From Nostoc sp. NIES-4103 (lineage in GTDB: Bacteria > Cyanobacteriota > Cyanobacteriia > Cyanobacteriales > Nostocaceae), in assembly GCF_002368335.1 (NCBI RefSeq), contig NZ_AP018288.1:7067435-7131434 (forward strand): 64,000 nt of DNA, given 5' to 3'. Made by a program: the position numbers and the translations under genes. The stretch's first letter is position 1. The number at the start of each line of letters is the position of its first letter. The notes below the pieces were generated by a model. That model did no database searches. It worked only from the letters and a program-made list of their open reading frames with translations, and had not been told where the DNA came from. Of the stretch, positions 7,944 through 16,958 are shown piece by piece.

Positions 7944-10643
7944 ATGAGAATCCTCAAGATCCAGACCTTACGCGGCCCAAACTACTGGAGCATTCGACGC
8001 CACAAGCTGATCGTCATGCGCCTCGATTTAGAAAACCTTGCCGAGACGCCCTCGAATGAAATCCCTGGCTTTTATGAAGGATTAGTAGAGGCGCTGCCAA
8101 GTCTGGAGGGCCACTATTGCTCGCCTGGCTGTCGTGGTGGTTTTTTGATGCGAGTGCGAGAAGGTACCATGATGGGGCATGTGGTGGAACACGTAGCCCT
8201 AGAACTCCAGGAATTAGCTGGAATGCATGTCGGCTTTGGGCGCACCCGTGAAACTGCCACACCCGGAGTTTTCCAGGTAGTGATTGAATACCTCAACGAA
8301 GAAGCGGGACGCTACGCCGGACGAGCGGCTGTGCGGCTGTGCCAGAGTATTGTTGACCGAGGCCGTTACCCCAAGGCAGAATTAGAGCAAGATATCCAAG
8401 ACCTGAAAGACTTTTGGCGTGATTCTTCTTTAGGGCCCTCTACGGAAGCCATTGTCAAAGAAGCCGAAAAACGAGGCATTCCCTGGATGCAACTGAGCGC
8501 CCGCTTTTTGATCCAGCTGGGCTACGGCATCAATCAGAAGCGGATGCAGGCGACGATGACCGATAAAACTGGCATTTTGGGAGTGGAACTAGCCTGCGAC
8601 AAAGAAGCCACCAAACGCATCTTGGCTGCGGCTGGAGTCCCTGTTCCCAGAGGTACAGTCATCAACTTCTTGGACGATTTGGAAGAAGCTATTGAATACG
8701 TTGGCGGTTATCCCATCGTGATCAAACCGCTGGATGGCAATCATGGACGTGGCATCACCATCGATATCCGCACTTGGGAAGAAGCCGAAGCAGCATACGA
8801 GGCAGCTAGACAAGTTTCTCGTTCAATAATTATTGAGCGGTATTATGTCGGGCGAGACCATAGAGTATTGGTAGTAGATGGCAAAGTAGTGGCAGTAGCA
8901 GAACGTGTACCAGCCCACGTAGTGGGTAATGGCAGATCCAGTATTGCCGAACTGATTGAGGAAACCAACCTCGACCCCAATCGCGGTGAAGGACATGATA
9001 ACGTCCTCACCAAGATAGAACTAGACCGCACCAGCTACCAACTCTTAGAAAGGCAAGGCTTCACTCTCAACAGCGTACCACCCAAAGGCACAATTTGTTA
9101 CCTCCGGGCAACGGCAAACTTAAGTACAGGCGGCATTGCTGTAGACCGTACTGATGAAATTCACCCAGAAAATGTTTGGTTGGCACAAAGGGTGGTGGAA
9201 ATTATCGGTTTGGACATTGCCGGACTAGATATTGTCACTTCCGACATTAGCCGCCCCCTCAGAGAAGTAGATGGCGTAATTGTGGAAGTAAATGCTGCTC
9301 CTGGCTTTAGGATGCACGTTGCCCCCAGCGTTGGCATCCCCCGCAACGTTGCCGGCGCAGTGATGGATATGCTGTTCCCCAACGAACAGTCCAGCAGTAT
9401 TCCCATTTTGAGTGTCACGGGCACCAATGGAAAAACTACAACTACTCGACTGCTAGCACACATTTATAAACAGACTGGTAAAGTAGTTGGCTATACTACT
9501 ACAGATGGAACTTACATCGGTGAATACTTAGTAGAGGCTGGAGACAACACAGGCCCCCAAAGCGCCCACCTGATTTTACAAGATCCAACTGTAGAAGTAG
9601 CAGTGTTAGAAACGGCTCGCGGTGGTATTCTCCGCTCAGGGCTGGGCTTTGAAAGTGCTAATGTGGGTGTGGTGTTGAATGTCGCCGCCGATCATTTAGG
9701 AATAGGCGATATTGATACCATTGACCAATTGGCTAACCTCAAGAGCGTTGTGGCCGAAGCTGTGACACCTGATGGCTATGCGGTGCTAAACGCTGACGAT
9801 CGCCGCGTTGCTGCTATGGCTGAAAAAACCAAAGCCAACATCGCTTACTTTACCATGAACCCCAATTCGGAATTAGTGCAAAAGCACATCCAAAAGGGTG
9901 GAGTGGCAGCAGTATATGAAAATGGGTATCTATCAATTGTCAAAGGCGACTGGACGCACAGAATCGAAAGGGCAGAAAATATCCCTTTGACAATGGGCGG
10001 ACGTGCGCCGTTTATGATTGCCAACGCGTTAGCGGCTAGTTTGGCAGCTTTCGTGCAAAATGTCACGATTGAGCAAATACGCGCTGGTTTAAAGACGTTC
10101 CGTGCTTCTGTTAGTCAAACGCCCGGACGGATGAATTTATTTAATTTAGGGAACTACCACGCTTTAGTAGATTATGCCCACAACCCAGCCAGTTACGAAG
10201 CAGTGGGTGCTTTTGTCCGCAACTGGAACACAGGACAAAAAATTGGTGTAATTGGCGGGCCAGGCGATCGCCGCGACGAAGACTTTGTTACCTTGGGTAA
10301 ACTCGCAGCGGAAATTTTTGACTACATCATTGTCAAAGAAGACGATGATACAAGGGGACGCCCCAGAGGTTCAGCCTCAGATTTAATGACTAAAGGCATT
10401 ACCCAAGTCAAACCAGATAGCCGCTTCGAGGTCATTCTAGATGAAACTCAAGCCATTAACAAAGGTTTGGATATGGCTCCTAATAACGGTTTAGTGGTCA
10501 TTTTACCGGAAAGTGTGAGCAGGGCTATTAAGTTAATCAAACTACGCGGTTTAGTCAAAGAGGAAATTCAACAAAATCCCTCCACGACTGTGGTCGATCT
10601 GCAAAATGGGGTGGCATCTTCTGTTATTAATACGTTGCTTTAG
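7944..10643 (+). CDS. cphA: Cyanophycin synthetase
   Basis: Polymerises aspartate and arginine into multi-L-arginyl-poly-L-aspartate using ATP, independently of the ribosome. The 899-residue length is typical. The order is an N-terminal domain (MRILKIQTLRGPNYWS), a central ATP-grasp domain (about residues 220-480, with VIKPLDGNHGRGI and VEVNAAPGFRMHVAPS), and a Mur-ligase-like domain whose P-loop GTNGKTTTTRLL begins near residue 493. The frame opens at a TTG (7914), but the ATG at 7944 matches the family N-terminus. No strong Shine-Dalgarno is visible. It lies downstream of cphB in the same operon. Confidence 0.98.
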   Translation: MRILKIQTLRGPNYWSIRRHKLIVMRLDLENLAETPSNEIPGFYEGLVEALPSLEGHYCSPGCRGGFLMRVREGTMMGHVVEHVALELQELAGMHVGFGRTRETATPGVFQVVIEYLNEEAGRYAGRAAVRLCQSIVDRGRYPKAELEQDIQDLKDFWRDSSLGPSTEAIVKEAEKRGIPWMQLSARFLIQLGYGINQKRMQATMTDKTGILGVELACDKEATKRILAAAGVPVPRGTVINFLDDLEEAIEYVGGYPIVIKPLDGNHGRGITIDIRTWEEAEAAYEAARQVSRSIIIERYYVGRDHRVLVVDGKVVAVAERVPAHVVGNGRSSIAELIEETNLDPNRGEGHDNVLTKIELDRTSYQLLERQGFTLNSVPPKGTICYLRATANLSTGGIAVDRTDEIHPENVWLAQRVVEIIGLDIAGLDIVTSDISRPLREVDGVIVEVNAAPGFRMHVAPSVGIPRNVAGAVMDMLFPNEQSSSIPILSVTGTNGKTTTTRLLAHIYKQTGKVVGYTTTDGTYIGEYLVEAGDNTGPQSAHLILQDPTVEVAVLETARGGILRSGLGFESANVGVVLNVAADHLGIGDIDTIDQLANLKSVVAEAVTPDGYAVLNADDRRVAAMAEKTKANIAYFTMNPNSELVQKHIQKGGVAAVYENGYLSIVKGDWTHRIERAENIPLTMGGRAPFMIANALAASLAAFVQNVTIEQIRAGLKTFRASVSQTPGRMNLFNLGNYHALVDYAHNPASYEAVGAFVRNWNTGQKIGVIGGPGDRRDEDFVTLGKLAAEIFDYIIVKEDDDTRGRPRGSASDLMTKGITQVKPDSRFEVILDETQAINKGLDMAPNNGLVVILPESVSRAIKLIKLRGLVKEEIQQNPSTTVVDLQNGVASSVINTLL

Positions 10644-10703
10644 TCAAGAGTCAATAGTCAATAGTCAATAGATAAAACACTGTTGACTGTTGACTGATGA
10701 CTG

Positions 10704-10877
10704 TTAACTATTTTTTTCTTCTTCGGTGGTGTCTTCAGTTGAATTTTTCAGTTCGTCTTTAAAACCCCGCAGAGTTTTACCGAGTGCATTTCCCAATTCA
10801 GGGATTTTTTTGGGGCCAAAAATTAAAATAGCGACTATAGCAATTATTCCTACTTCTGGCCATCCTAGTCCAAACAT
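10704..10877 (-). CDS. tatA: Twin-arginine translocase subunit, TatA/E family
   Basis: A 57-residue gene starting at the ATG at 10875-10877 behind a strong AGGAGG (about 8 bases upstream) and ending at TAA 10704-10706. The protein begins MFGLGWPEVGIIAIVAILIF, one short membrane helix. It continues with the TatA/E hinge FGPKKIPELGNALGKTLRGF, an amphipathic helix, and an acidic tail (EDTTEEEKNS). TatA/E oligomers form the pore-like part of the Tat system, which moves folded proteins across the thylakoid or plasma membrane. It is convergent with cphA. No tatC is nearby, which is common in cyanobacteria. Confidence 0.93.
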   Translation of the reverse strand: MFGLGWPEVGIIAIVAILIFGPKKIPELGNALGKTLRGFKDELKNSTEDTTEEEKNS

Positions 10878-10924
10878 ATCTGCCTCCTAAATTATATTTA
10901 CATTAACTATAGACAAGTAGGTGG

Positions 10925-12319
10925 CTATTCTCGCGTAATCGGTATACCTAACCAATCGCTTAATTCCTGGGCTATCCATTCGATTTCCGGATCAGAGGTA
11001 ATAATACCATCAGAACCAGCCAGCTGATACTTATGCACTCCTGCCCAAATTACCAATTGGGGCATAATATAAACTGTATTACCAGTTTTGAAATCTATTT
11101 CAAACCGTTTCGGAACATAAACCAACTTACGTATATGCTGTCTTGGAGATGGATATGTACGGTCAAATTCAAATCCCAACGACTCATTTATAAAAGTAAT
11201 TTCCTGAGAATCTATACGCAGTCGGATGCGTCTAAATAACGGAAAGAGAAATTTAGACATTATAAACAAGCCAGCACCCCAAAAGGGAAGTGAAAACAAG
11301 GCAAAGGGAATATTGATAGGAAAAGGGGCCATCAGAGCGCCAATCGTCCAAAATAGAATAAAAGAATTCCAAGCGATCGCAAATAAACCAGTAAGAATTA
11401 TTGACGGATCAAAGCCACCAGGTGGAATAATTATTTCTAAAGAATCGGAATTTTTAGTGAGTTGAATTTTACTACCAGCAGGTTTACCAATAGTTAAAGC
11501 AGTGTTACTGTGAAGCGGCTGATTCAAAGCTGTTAGTGCTTCACTTGCAGAACTCAAGCGCTTTTCTAAACTCGGTTGGGTCATCCACTTGAGCCAATTT
11601 GTCAAGCTAGGACTTAAATTAGTCAAATGCTCAAACTGAATGTGAAAATCCTTTTGAGGTAAATCGGCTGGATGGATACCAGTTACTAAGTAAATTAACG
11701 TTGCTCCTAAACTGTAAAGGTCAGAAGCAGCAACGGTGCGTCCACCAAATTGTTCTTGTGGCATGTAGCCATAAGTACCCACTACAGTTCTTGTTCCGCC
11801 TTCTGTAGCTAAGATAGTCTGTACCGAACCAAAATCTACCAAATAAACTTGACCGATACTATTGCCAGAACGCTCGCCCAATAAAATATTGCTAGGCTTA
11901 AGATCACGGTGGATTACAGGCGGATGCAGTTGATGTAGGTAAATTAAAATTTCTAAAACTGCTTTAGCTAACTGTTTGACTTCAGCTTCTGTAAAGATTC
12001 TCCCACTTTGTAAGTATTGCTCTAGAGTTTGAGCTGGGATATAACTCTGTACAAGGGCAAATCCTTTGATAGTTGGTAAATTTACTTCAAAATAGTCTAA
12101 ATAGCTGGGAATAGAGGGATGTGACAAAGATTTTAATGTTTGGGCTTCACGCTCAAACAGCTTGAGATCATCCCATTCAAAATCACTACCGAAAGAAAGT
12201 AATTTGACAACAACTAACTCACCAGTGACTTGATCCCGTGCTAACAGAGTCCGTCGCCCTGCTTTTTTTCCCAACAGCTGTTGGATTTCGTAGCGATCGC
12301 CCAATATTTCCCCAATCAT
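10925..12319 (-). CDS. Membrane-anchored serine/threonine protein kinase
   Basis: Hanks-type (PKN2-like) kinase of about 464 residues. It begins MIGEILGDRYEIQQLLG; the open frame extends further upstream, but that part would overlap the divergent cbiT gene. Kinase hallmarks are VVVKLLSF (the ATP-binding lysine), VIHRDLKPSNILL (catalytic loop), LVDFGSVQT (DFG) and GTYGYMPQEQFGG (activation segment). A C-terminal part after about residue 300 has two hydrophobic segments (SIILTGLFAIAWNSFILF and FALFSLPFWGAGLFIM) and a short soluble tail. This is a common cyanobacterial arrangement. The substrate is unknown. It diverges from cbiT with 87 bp between starts. Confidence 0.93.
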   Translation of the reverse strand: MIGEILGDRYEIQQLLGKKAGRRTLLARDQVTGELVVVKLLSFGSDFEWDDLKLFEREAQTLKSLSHPSIPSYLDYFEVNLPTIKGFALVQSYIPAQTLEQYLQSGRIFTEAEVKQLAKAVLEILIYLHQLHPPVIHRDLKPSNILLGERSGNSIGQVYLVDFGSVQTILATEGGTRTVVGTYGYMPQEQFGGRTVAASDLYSLGATLIYLVTGIHPADLPQKDFHIQFEHLTNLSPSLTNWLKWMTQPSLEKRLSSASEALTALNQPLHSNTALTIGKPAGSKIQLTKNSDSLEIIIPPGGFDPSIILTGLFAIAWNSFILFWTIGALMAPFPINIPFALFSLPFWGAGLFIMSKFLFPLFRRIRLRIDSQEITFINESLGFEFDRTYPSPRQHIRKLVYVPKRFEIDFKTGNTVYIMPQLVIWAGVHKYQLAGSDGIITSDPEIEWIAQELSDWLGIPITRE

Positions 12320-12406
12320 TATGATCGCTGATAAAACTACTTTAAAAGGTTTTAAATGCTTGTCAAATTGAGCAAGCTGATATTTCTTAGTATAATTATG
12401 TGTTCT

Positions 12407-13009
12407 ATGCCCTCCCAACTTTGGCCTTATATTAGCCCTGGTATTCCCGATGAATTTTTTGAGCATTTGCCAGGTATTCCTTTTAGCCAGCGAGAAGTGC
12501 GGCTGCTGTTGATTTCTCAATTACGGCTAAAACCTGATTCCGTGTTGTGGGACATTGGTGCCGGCACAGGTACAATTCCTGTAGAGGTGGGATTGCTGTG
12601 TCCCAAGGCAAAGATTATTGCTGTAGAACGGGATGAAGAAGTTGCCAACCTGATCAAGCGTAACTGCGATCGCTTTGAGGTAAATAATGTAGAAGTCATT
12701 GAAGGTAATGCTCCAGAGTGTTTGCATCACCTCCAAGTTTCACCTGATCGTGTTTGTATTGAGGGAGGACGCCCCATTCAAGATATTTTACAAGCTGTGT
12801 GGCATTATTTACCATCTTCAGGACGAATTGTGGCCACAGCTGGTAATCTAGAAGGTTTGTACGCTATTTCTCAGAGCTTTTCTCAATTGCGGGCTGTAAA
12901 TATTGAAGTTGTCCAGTCTGCGGTTAACCGCTTGGAGACGCGTGGTTTTTCTCAAACCTTTGCCGCAGTTGATCCCATTTTTATCCTGAGTGGTGAGAAA
13001 CTAGAGTGA
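12407..13009 (+). CDS. cbiT: Precorrin-6Y C5,15-methyltransferase (decarboxylating) subunit CbiT
   Basis: SAM-dependent methyltransferase that methylates C15 and decarboxylates the C12 acetate side chain during corrin ring synthesis (vitamin B12/pseudocobalamin pathway). About 200 residues, as for stand-alone CbiT. The SAM-binding motif I is WDIGAGTGTIPVEV, followed by IIAVERDEEV. The start could be the ATG at 12407 (MPSQLWPYISPG) or the one at 12398. I prefer 12407 by family similarity. The upstream hydrophobic extension of the open frame is rejected. No other cobalamin gene and no cobalamin riboswitch is visible nearby. Confidence 0.9.
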   Translation: MPSQLWPYISPGIPDEFFEHLPGIPFSQREVRLLLISQLRLKPDSVLWDIGAGTGTIPVEVGLLCPKAKIIAVERDEEVANLIKRNCDRFEVNNVEVIEGNAPECLHHLQVSPDRVCIEGGRPIQDILQAVWHYLPSSGRIVATAGNLEGLYAISQSFSQLRAVNIEVVQSAVNRLETRGFSQTFAAVDPIFILSGEKLE

Positions 13010-13353
13010 CCGGGGACTGGGGATTGGTGACTGGGGATTGGGGACTGGGGACTGGGGACTGGGGACTAGGGACTGGGGAACTCGGGGCCCCCACGACCGC
13101 AGGAAGTGGGGATTAGGGGCAATAGGGACTGGGGACTAGGGACTGGGAAAGAATTGACTTCATCAAAGAGCGTTTTTCTATCTAATACCCAATCTCCAAT
13201 ACCCAATACCCAATACCCAATCCCCAATACCCAATCCCCAATCCCCAATACCCAATACCCAATCCCCAATACCCAATCCCCAATCCCCAATACCCAATCC
13301 CCAATCCCCAATACCCAATACCCAATACCCAATACCCAATCCCAAATACTGCT
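13010..13353. repeat. Large STRR block between cbiT and cdsA
   Basis: 344 bp made almost wholly of tandem heptamers. Positions 13010-13080 and 13120-13146 carry GGGGACT/GGGGATT units. Positions 13182-13350 carry more than twenty CAATACC/CAATCCC units of opposite base bias. The G-rich and C-rich arms are nearly complementary, so the transcript could fold into a long imperfect hairpin. The cdsA start codon follows directly, so the C-rich arm is its untranslated leader. Open frames on both strands are repeat translations. There are no unique spacers, so it is not a CRISPR array. Confidence 0.9.
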
Positions 13354-14244
13354 ATGCCTTGGTCTCGGATTATTAGTGGAATTGTTGCGATCGCTCTTGC
13401 TTTGGTTGCTGTGCTTTTAGGTGGTTGGTATTTTACGATCGCGATCGCAGTTGTCGTTTTTTTGGGTCATCAGGAATATTTTAATTTGGTGCGAGCCAGA
13501 GGCATAGTTCCCGCTGCTAAAACCACCATGTTTGTCAGCCAAATTCTACTGGTTATTTGTACAGTTGATGGTAGTTTGGCTGATGCTGTCATGCCAATAG
13601 CAGGTACATTTATTTGTTTTTACTTGCTGTTTCAGCCCAAAATGGCAACAATCGCGGATATTTCTGCTTCCATTATGGGGTTGTTTTATGTGGGTTACTT
13701 GGCAAGTTATTGGGTACGGTTACGCGCCCTCGGTAGTGCAGCCGTTAGTAATCTTCCTTTGGGCGGGTACTGGCCACCAGCTTGGGTATATATTCTCCAG
13801 CACAAAAATTTCGCGGCTTTACCTCAAGGGTTGACCATGACAATGCTGACTTTCTTATGTATTTGGGCAGCTGACATTGGTGCTTACACCTTTGGTAAAT
13901 TCTTTGGTAAAACCCCATTATCTAACATCAGCCCCAAAAAGACCGTTGAAGGTGCTGTTTTTGGTATCGCTGCTAGTGTTGCTGTAGCCTTAGCAGGAGC
14001 TTATTATCTTCACTTTCCTAGATTTCTTTTCACTGGTATAGCCTTGGGTCTGCTAATTGGTATTGCCAGTCTTTTGGGTGACCTTACCGAATCTCTGCTT
14101 AAACGCGATGCTGGAGTTAAAGATTCAGGACAGTTGATCCCCGGTCATGGTGGTATCTTAGATCGTACTGATAGTTATATTTTCACTGCTCCCTTGGTTT
14201 ACTATTTCGTGACGCTTTTGTTACCGCTGCTAGCAGATAAGTAA
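13354..14244 (+). CDS. cdsA: Phosphatidate cytidylyltransferase (CDP-diacylglycerol synthase)
   Basis: Integral membrane enzyme that makes CDP-diacylglycerol from phosphatidic acid and CTP, feeding phosphatidylglycerol synthesis (an essential thylakoid lipid). 296 residues with several hydrophobic helices. The C-terminal family signature is clear: LKRDAGVKDSGQLIPGHGG followed by ILDRTDSYIF. The ADIGAYTFGKFFGKTPL segment is also typical. The start ATG lies immediately after the STRR, with no Shine-Dalgarno in the repeat, so translation initiation may be unusual or leaderless-like. Confidence 0.95.
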   Translation: MPWSRIISGIVAIALALVAVLLGGWYFTIAIAVVVFLGHQEYFNLVRARGIVPAAKTTMFVSQILLVICTVDGSLADAVMPIAGTFICFYLLFQPKMATIADISASIMGLFYVGYLASYWVRLRALGSAAVSNLPLGGYWPPAWVYILQHKNFAALPQGLTMTMLTFLCIWAADIGAYTFGKFFGKTPLSNISPKKTVEGAVFGIAASVAVALAGAYYLHFPRFLFTGIALGLLIGIASLLGDLTESLLKRDAGVKDSGQLIPGHGGILDRTDSYIFTAPLVYYFVTLLLPLLADK

Positions 14245-14400
14245 CTAAAAAAGATAAGGAGACGGGTGGATAGGGAGATGGGGAGTGGAGAACTCAAGGC
14301 TCTACAACCGAAAGGTTTGAATTCGCGCCTCCTGCTTCTTGCTTCTGTGCCTCCCATGAGAAATAAGTATTTTTTATTTCCAATTTTTAATTTTTAATTA

Positions 14401-15111
14401 TTAGGGATTCACATTAATTTGTCCTCGGCACTCCAGCTTCCCAGGGATCAAGGTGAGTTCTTTAATATCAACATCTGAGCCTAAATATAGATTGTAACTA
14501 TCATTACCTTCTAAAAGTGGTATGTCGTTTTCCATAACTTGAATTTGCGATAGTTGCAATTCTTGAGTATTGTGTAATTCTAAGCACAAATAAATATCTA
14601 ATTGCTGAGCTTCTATTGTGGGTGCAAGCATACCATTAATGATTACTTGATTTTTGTCAAGGGTTATTTTTCGCCAAGAAATAGGCTTGGATTTTGCGCT
14701 ATGTTCTGGTAAAAGTTTAAGCAGCACATCATTTAAAGCAGTCGATAATAGTTCAGAAGAGAGGGAATTATTGAGATCGTTTTCCTCCACACACAGATCG
14801 CCGAACACAGAAACTGTTTCTAACAGTCGTAGCGGTTGGCCTTTAAGTACTGAGCCTATATTGATTTGAATATTTTCCGCTACAAGCTGAATTCGTGTAA
14901 TATGGAGGCCTTGATAGACGGCATGACTAGCAAAGATAGATACCCAAGGAATACAACCAGAGAGAATTTGGCGATCGCTTGCCCTAATCTCCACTTCTAA
15001 CTGCGATATTTGGCTGACTTGCGATTTCAACCACAGCTTAAGTGCTTTTGTAAGTACATTTGTAATTACTCTGATCTTTTTGGAACTTTTTGGGAAATTA
15101 TCTTCTGGCAT
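14401..15111 (-). CDS. DUF2993 domain protein
   Basis: 236-residue protein of the DUF2993 family (related to LmeA-type lipid-binding proteins in actinobacteria). The pattern VEIRASDRQILSGCIPWVSI and HITRIQLVAENIQINIG is characteristic of cyanobacterial members. No signal peptide or clear membrane segment is seen. The molecular role is unknown; lipid binding is inferred from distant relatives only. It is convergent with cdsA, a lipid-synthesis gene, which may be coincidence. Confidence 0.75.
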   Translation of the reverse strand: MPEDNFPKSSKKIRVITNVLTKALKLWLKSQVSQISQLEVEIRASDRQILSGCIPWVSIFASHAVYQGLHITRIQLVAENIQINIGSVLKGQPLRLLETVSVFGDLCVEENDLNNSLSSELLSTALNDVLLKLLPEHSAKSKPISWRKITLDKNQVIINGMLAPTIEAQQLDIYLCLELHNTQELQLSQIQVMENDIPLLEGNDSYNLYLGSDVDIKELTLIPGKLECRGQINVNP

Positions 15112-15250
15112 TTAACCACTTTTGTAATGGATATTTGCTCAGTAAGCTACTGCACTGAAGCAAGCTTTAAATGTAACATTTATGGCGACTTCACACAAAA
15201 TACAAATATGATGATTATATTAATTTCCACAAGCTAACAGTAATTTCCAC

Positions 15251-16045
15251 ATGGAGACACGGTTACAAAAAGTTATTGCTCAATGGGGTATAGCCTCACG
15301 GCGTGAAGCTGAAGAAATGATTCGGCGATCGCGGGTGCGGATAAATGGGGTATTAGCACATTTAGGTCAAAAAGTTGACCCCCAAAGAGATACTATTACT
15401 GTGGATGGAAAGCCAGTGTCTCCTCAACATCGTCCGCCCTTAATATATCTGTTGCTGCACAAACCTGCTGGAGTGGTTTCCACTTGCTATGACCCTCAAG
15501 GAAGAAAAACAGTTTTAGATTTACTACCAAAAGAGTTACGTGAGGGTACAGGTATTCACCCAGTTGGTCGTCTGGATGCAGAGTCTACAGGAGCATTAAT
15601 ACTAACTAATGATGGGGATCTGACATTTGGGTTAACCCATCCACGTCACAATATTCCGAAAACATATCTTGTTTTGGTCAAAGGACATCCTTCTAAAGTA
15701 GCCCTAGAAATGTGGCGACAGGGTGTAATTTTAGATGGTAGAAAAACCCTTCCTGCGAAGGTGGATTTAATAGAAAGTTTTGCTGTAAATAGCCGTTTAG
15801 AAGTAGTTTTACAGGAGGGAAGAAATCGCCAAATACGCCGTGTAGCGGAACAGTTAGGATACCCAGTTATCAAGCTACATCGGACTGCTATTGGCCCAAT
15901 TAAATTACAAATGTCAAAAACGCGTTTTCTCAGTGAAGGTAACTATCGTTTATTAAAAGAAGATGAAATCCGCTTTTTGCAAAAGCAGATAAAGCAAATA
16001 CCTATTGAAGATTCAGGTGAGGGAAGGAGAGTACAAAAAGCATGA
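15251..16045 (+). CDS. Pseudouridine synthase, RsuA/RluB family
   Basis: Converts uridine to pseudouridine in ribosomal RNA. The 264 residues contain an N-terminal S4 RNA-binding domain (ETRLQKVIAQWGIASRREAEE) and the catalytic domain with the motif HPVGRLDAESTGALILTNDG, whose aspartate is the nucleophile, and NIPKTYLVLVKG. The start ATG at 15251 fits the family N-terminus. Its stop overlaps the next gene by four bases (ATGA at 16042-16045), so the two are translationally coupled. Whether the target is 16S (RsuA) or 23S (RluB) cannot be told; RluB-like is more likely. Confidence 0.93.
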   Translation: METRLQKVIAQWGIASRREAEEMIRRSRVRINGVLAHLGQKVDPQRDTITVDGKPVSPQHRPPLIYLLLHKPAGVVSTCYDPQGRKTVLDLLPKELREGTGIHPVGRLDAESTGALILTNDGDLTFGLTHPRHNIPKTYLVLVKGHPSKVALEMWRQGVILDGRKTLPAKVDLIESFAVNSRLEVVLQEGRNRQIRRVAEQLGYPVIKLHRTAIGPIKLQMSKTRFLSEGNYRLLKEDEIRFLQKQIKQIPIEDSGEGRRVQKA

Positions 16046-16848
16046 AATGGCTAAAAAGAAAGAAAAGTGAGCAGCCAAAAGTTTCATTAGAACAACTGAG
16101 AGAGGAAAAGTTATCCGAATTGGGCGCTCAACTTTTTGCTGCGCGTCAAGAAAGAGGTTTGTCTTTAGAGGAAATGGTACTATTGACTAAAATTCCTCGG
16201 CGATTGTTACAGGCTATTGAAGAAGGGAATTTAAATGAACTGCCAGAACCGATCTATATTCAAGGTTTAATTAGGCAATTTGCCGATGCATTGGGCTTTA
16301 ATGGAGTGGAATTAGCAAGCAATTTTCCCATTGCTTCTAGTTCAGTAATCTCTGAACCTGCTGGCAAAATTAGGTTCATGAGTCAATTGCGTCCTCTTCA
16401 TCTTTACTTACTTTATATATTCGTGATTGTATGTTCTGTCAGCAGCTTGTCTCAATTGCTCAATAATGCCGACTTGAAAGCAAATAATAGTGAAAGTAAG
16501 CCAGAGCAACAGACATCTCTAAAAACAGAGCCAAATCAAAGTCAGTCAAGAGCAAAAGCTGAACCTGTTAGTGACACTCTCAGCAGTACTAAAGACAATC
16601 AGTCATTACAGATTAGTGTCACCTTGAAAGCATCATCCTGGATTCGCGTAGTAGCTGATGGCAAAACTGCGTTTGAGGGCGTTCTCCCAGAGGGAACACA
16701 TCGGATTTGGAAAGCCCAAGAGCAGTTAACAGTGAAAACTGATAATGCTGGTGGTGTCATGATGAGTGTTAACCAAGAAAAAGCCAAGCAAATGGGAGAA
16801 CCTGGGAAAGTAGAAGAAGTTAAGATTGCTGCCAAGCCGCAGCCTTAA
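16042..16848 (+). CDS. RodZ-like helix-turn-helix membrane protein (HTH_25/DUF4115)
   Basis: 268 residues. An N-terminal helix-turn-helix (about residues 25-90, ELGAQLFAARQERGLSLEEM then TKIPRRLLQAIEEGNL) is followed by a single membrane helix (about residues 118-135), a Ser/Gln-rich linker and a C-terminal beta-rich domain (VTLKASSWIRVVADGKTAFE). This is the RodZ architecture. RodZ links MreB to the envelope and helps set cell shape. It overlaps the pseudouridine synthase gene by four bases, a pairing I believe is common in cyanobacteria. Function in shape is inferred. Confidence 0.85.
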   Translation: MKWLKRKKSEQPKVSLEQLREEKLSELGAQLFAARQERGLSLEEMVLLTKIPRRLLQAIEEGNLNELPEPIYIQGLIRQFADALGFNGVELASNFPIASSSVISEPAGKIRFMSQLRPLHLYLLYIFVIVCSVSSLSQLLNNADLKANNSESKPEQQTSLKTEPNQSQSRAKAEPVSDTLSSTKDNQSLQISVTLKASSWIRVVADGKTAFEGVLPEGTHRIWKAQEQLTVKTDNAGGVMMSVNQEKAKQMGEPGKVEEVKIAAKPQP

Positions 16849-16958
16849 GGGGGATGAGGAAGATGGGGTGATGAGGGAGATAAGGGGGATAAGGGGGATG
16901 AGGCAGAATTTTCTCCCTTATCTTCCCCTGCTCCCCTGCACCCCCGCTTCCCTGCTTC
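16849..16958. repeat. STRR cassette downstream of the RodZ-like gene
   Basis: GGGGGATGA/GGGGGATAA 9-mers (about 16850-16905), the core GCAGAATTTTCTCCC, then C-rich units (CCCCTGCTCCCCTGCACCCC). The two halves are partly complementary, so the segment could act as a bidirectional terminator between the convergent rodZ-like and malQ genes. Confidence 0.75.

Noticed and set aside
12340..12406. Cobalamin riboswitch before cbiT
   Set aside because: The 87-bp divergent gap is too short and no B12-box-like sequence is seen.
10925..12520. Longer kinase start at 12520
   Set aside because: The extra 67 residues would overlap the divergent cbiT gene; MIGEILGDRYEI is the usual kinase N-terminus.
13182..13350. 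Tandem heptamers as a possible CRISPR array
   Set aside because: Repeats are contiguous, with no unique spacers of constant length, and there are no cas genes. The same applies to the other STRRs.
13106..13420. Open frames on both strands across 13066-13420
   Set aside because: They translate STRR heptamers (NTQYPIPNTQSP and GIGYWVLGIGDW) and have no independent coding character.
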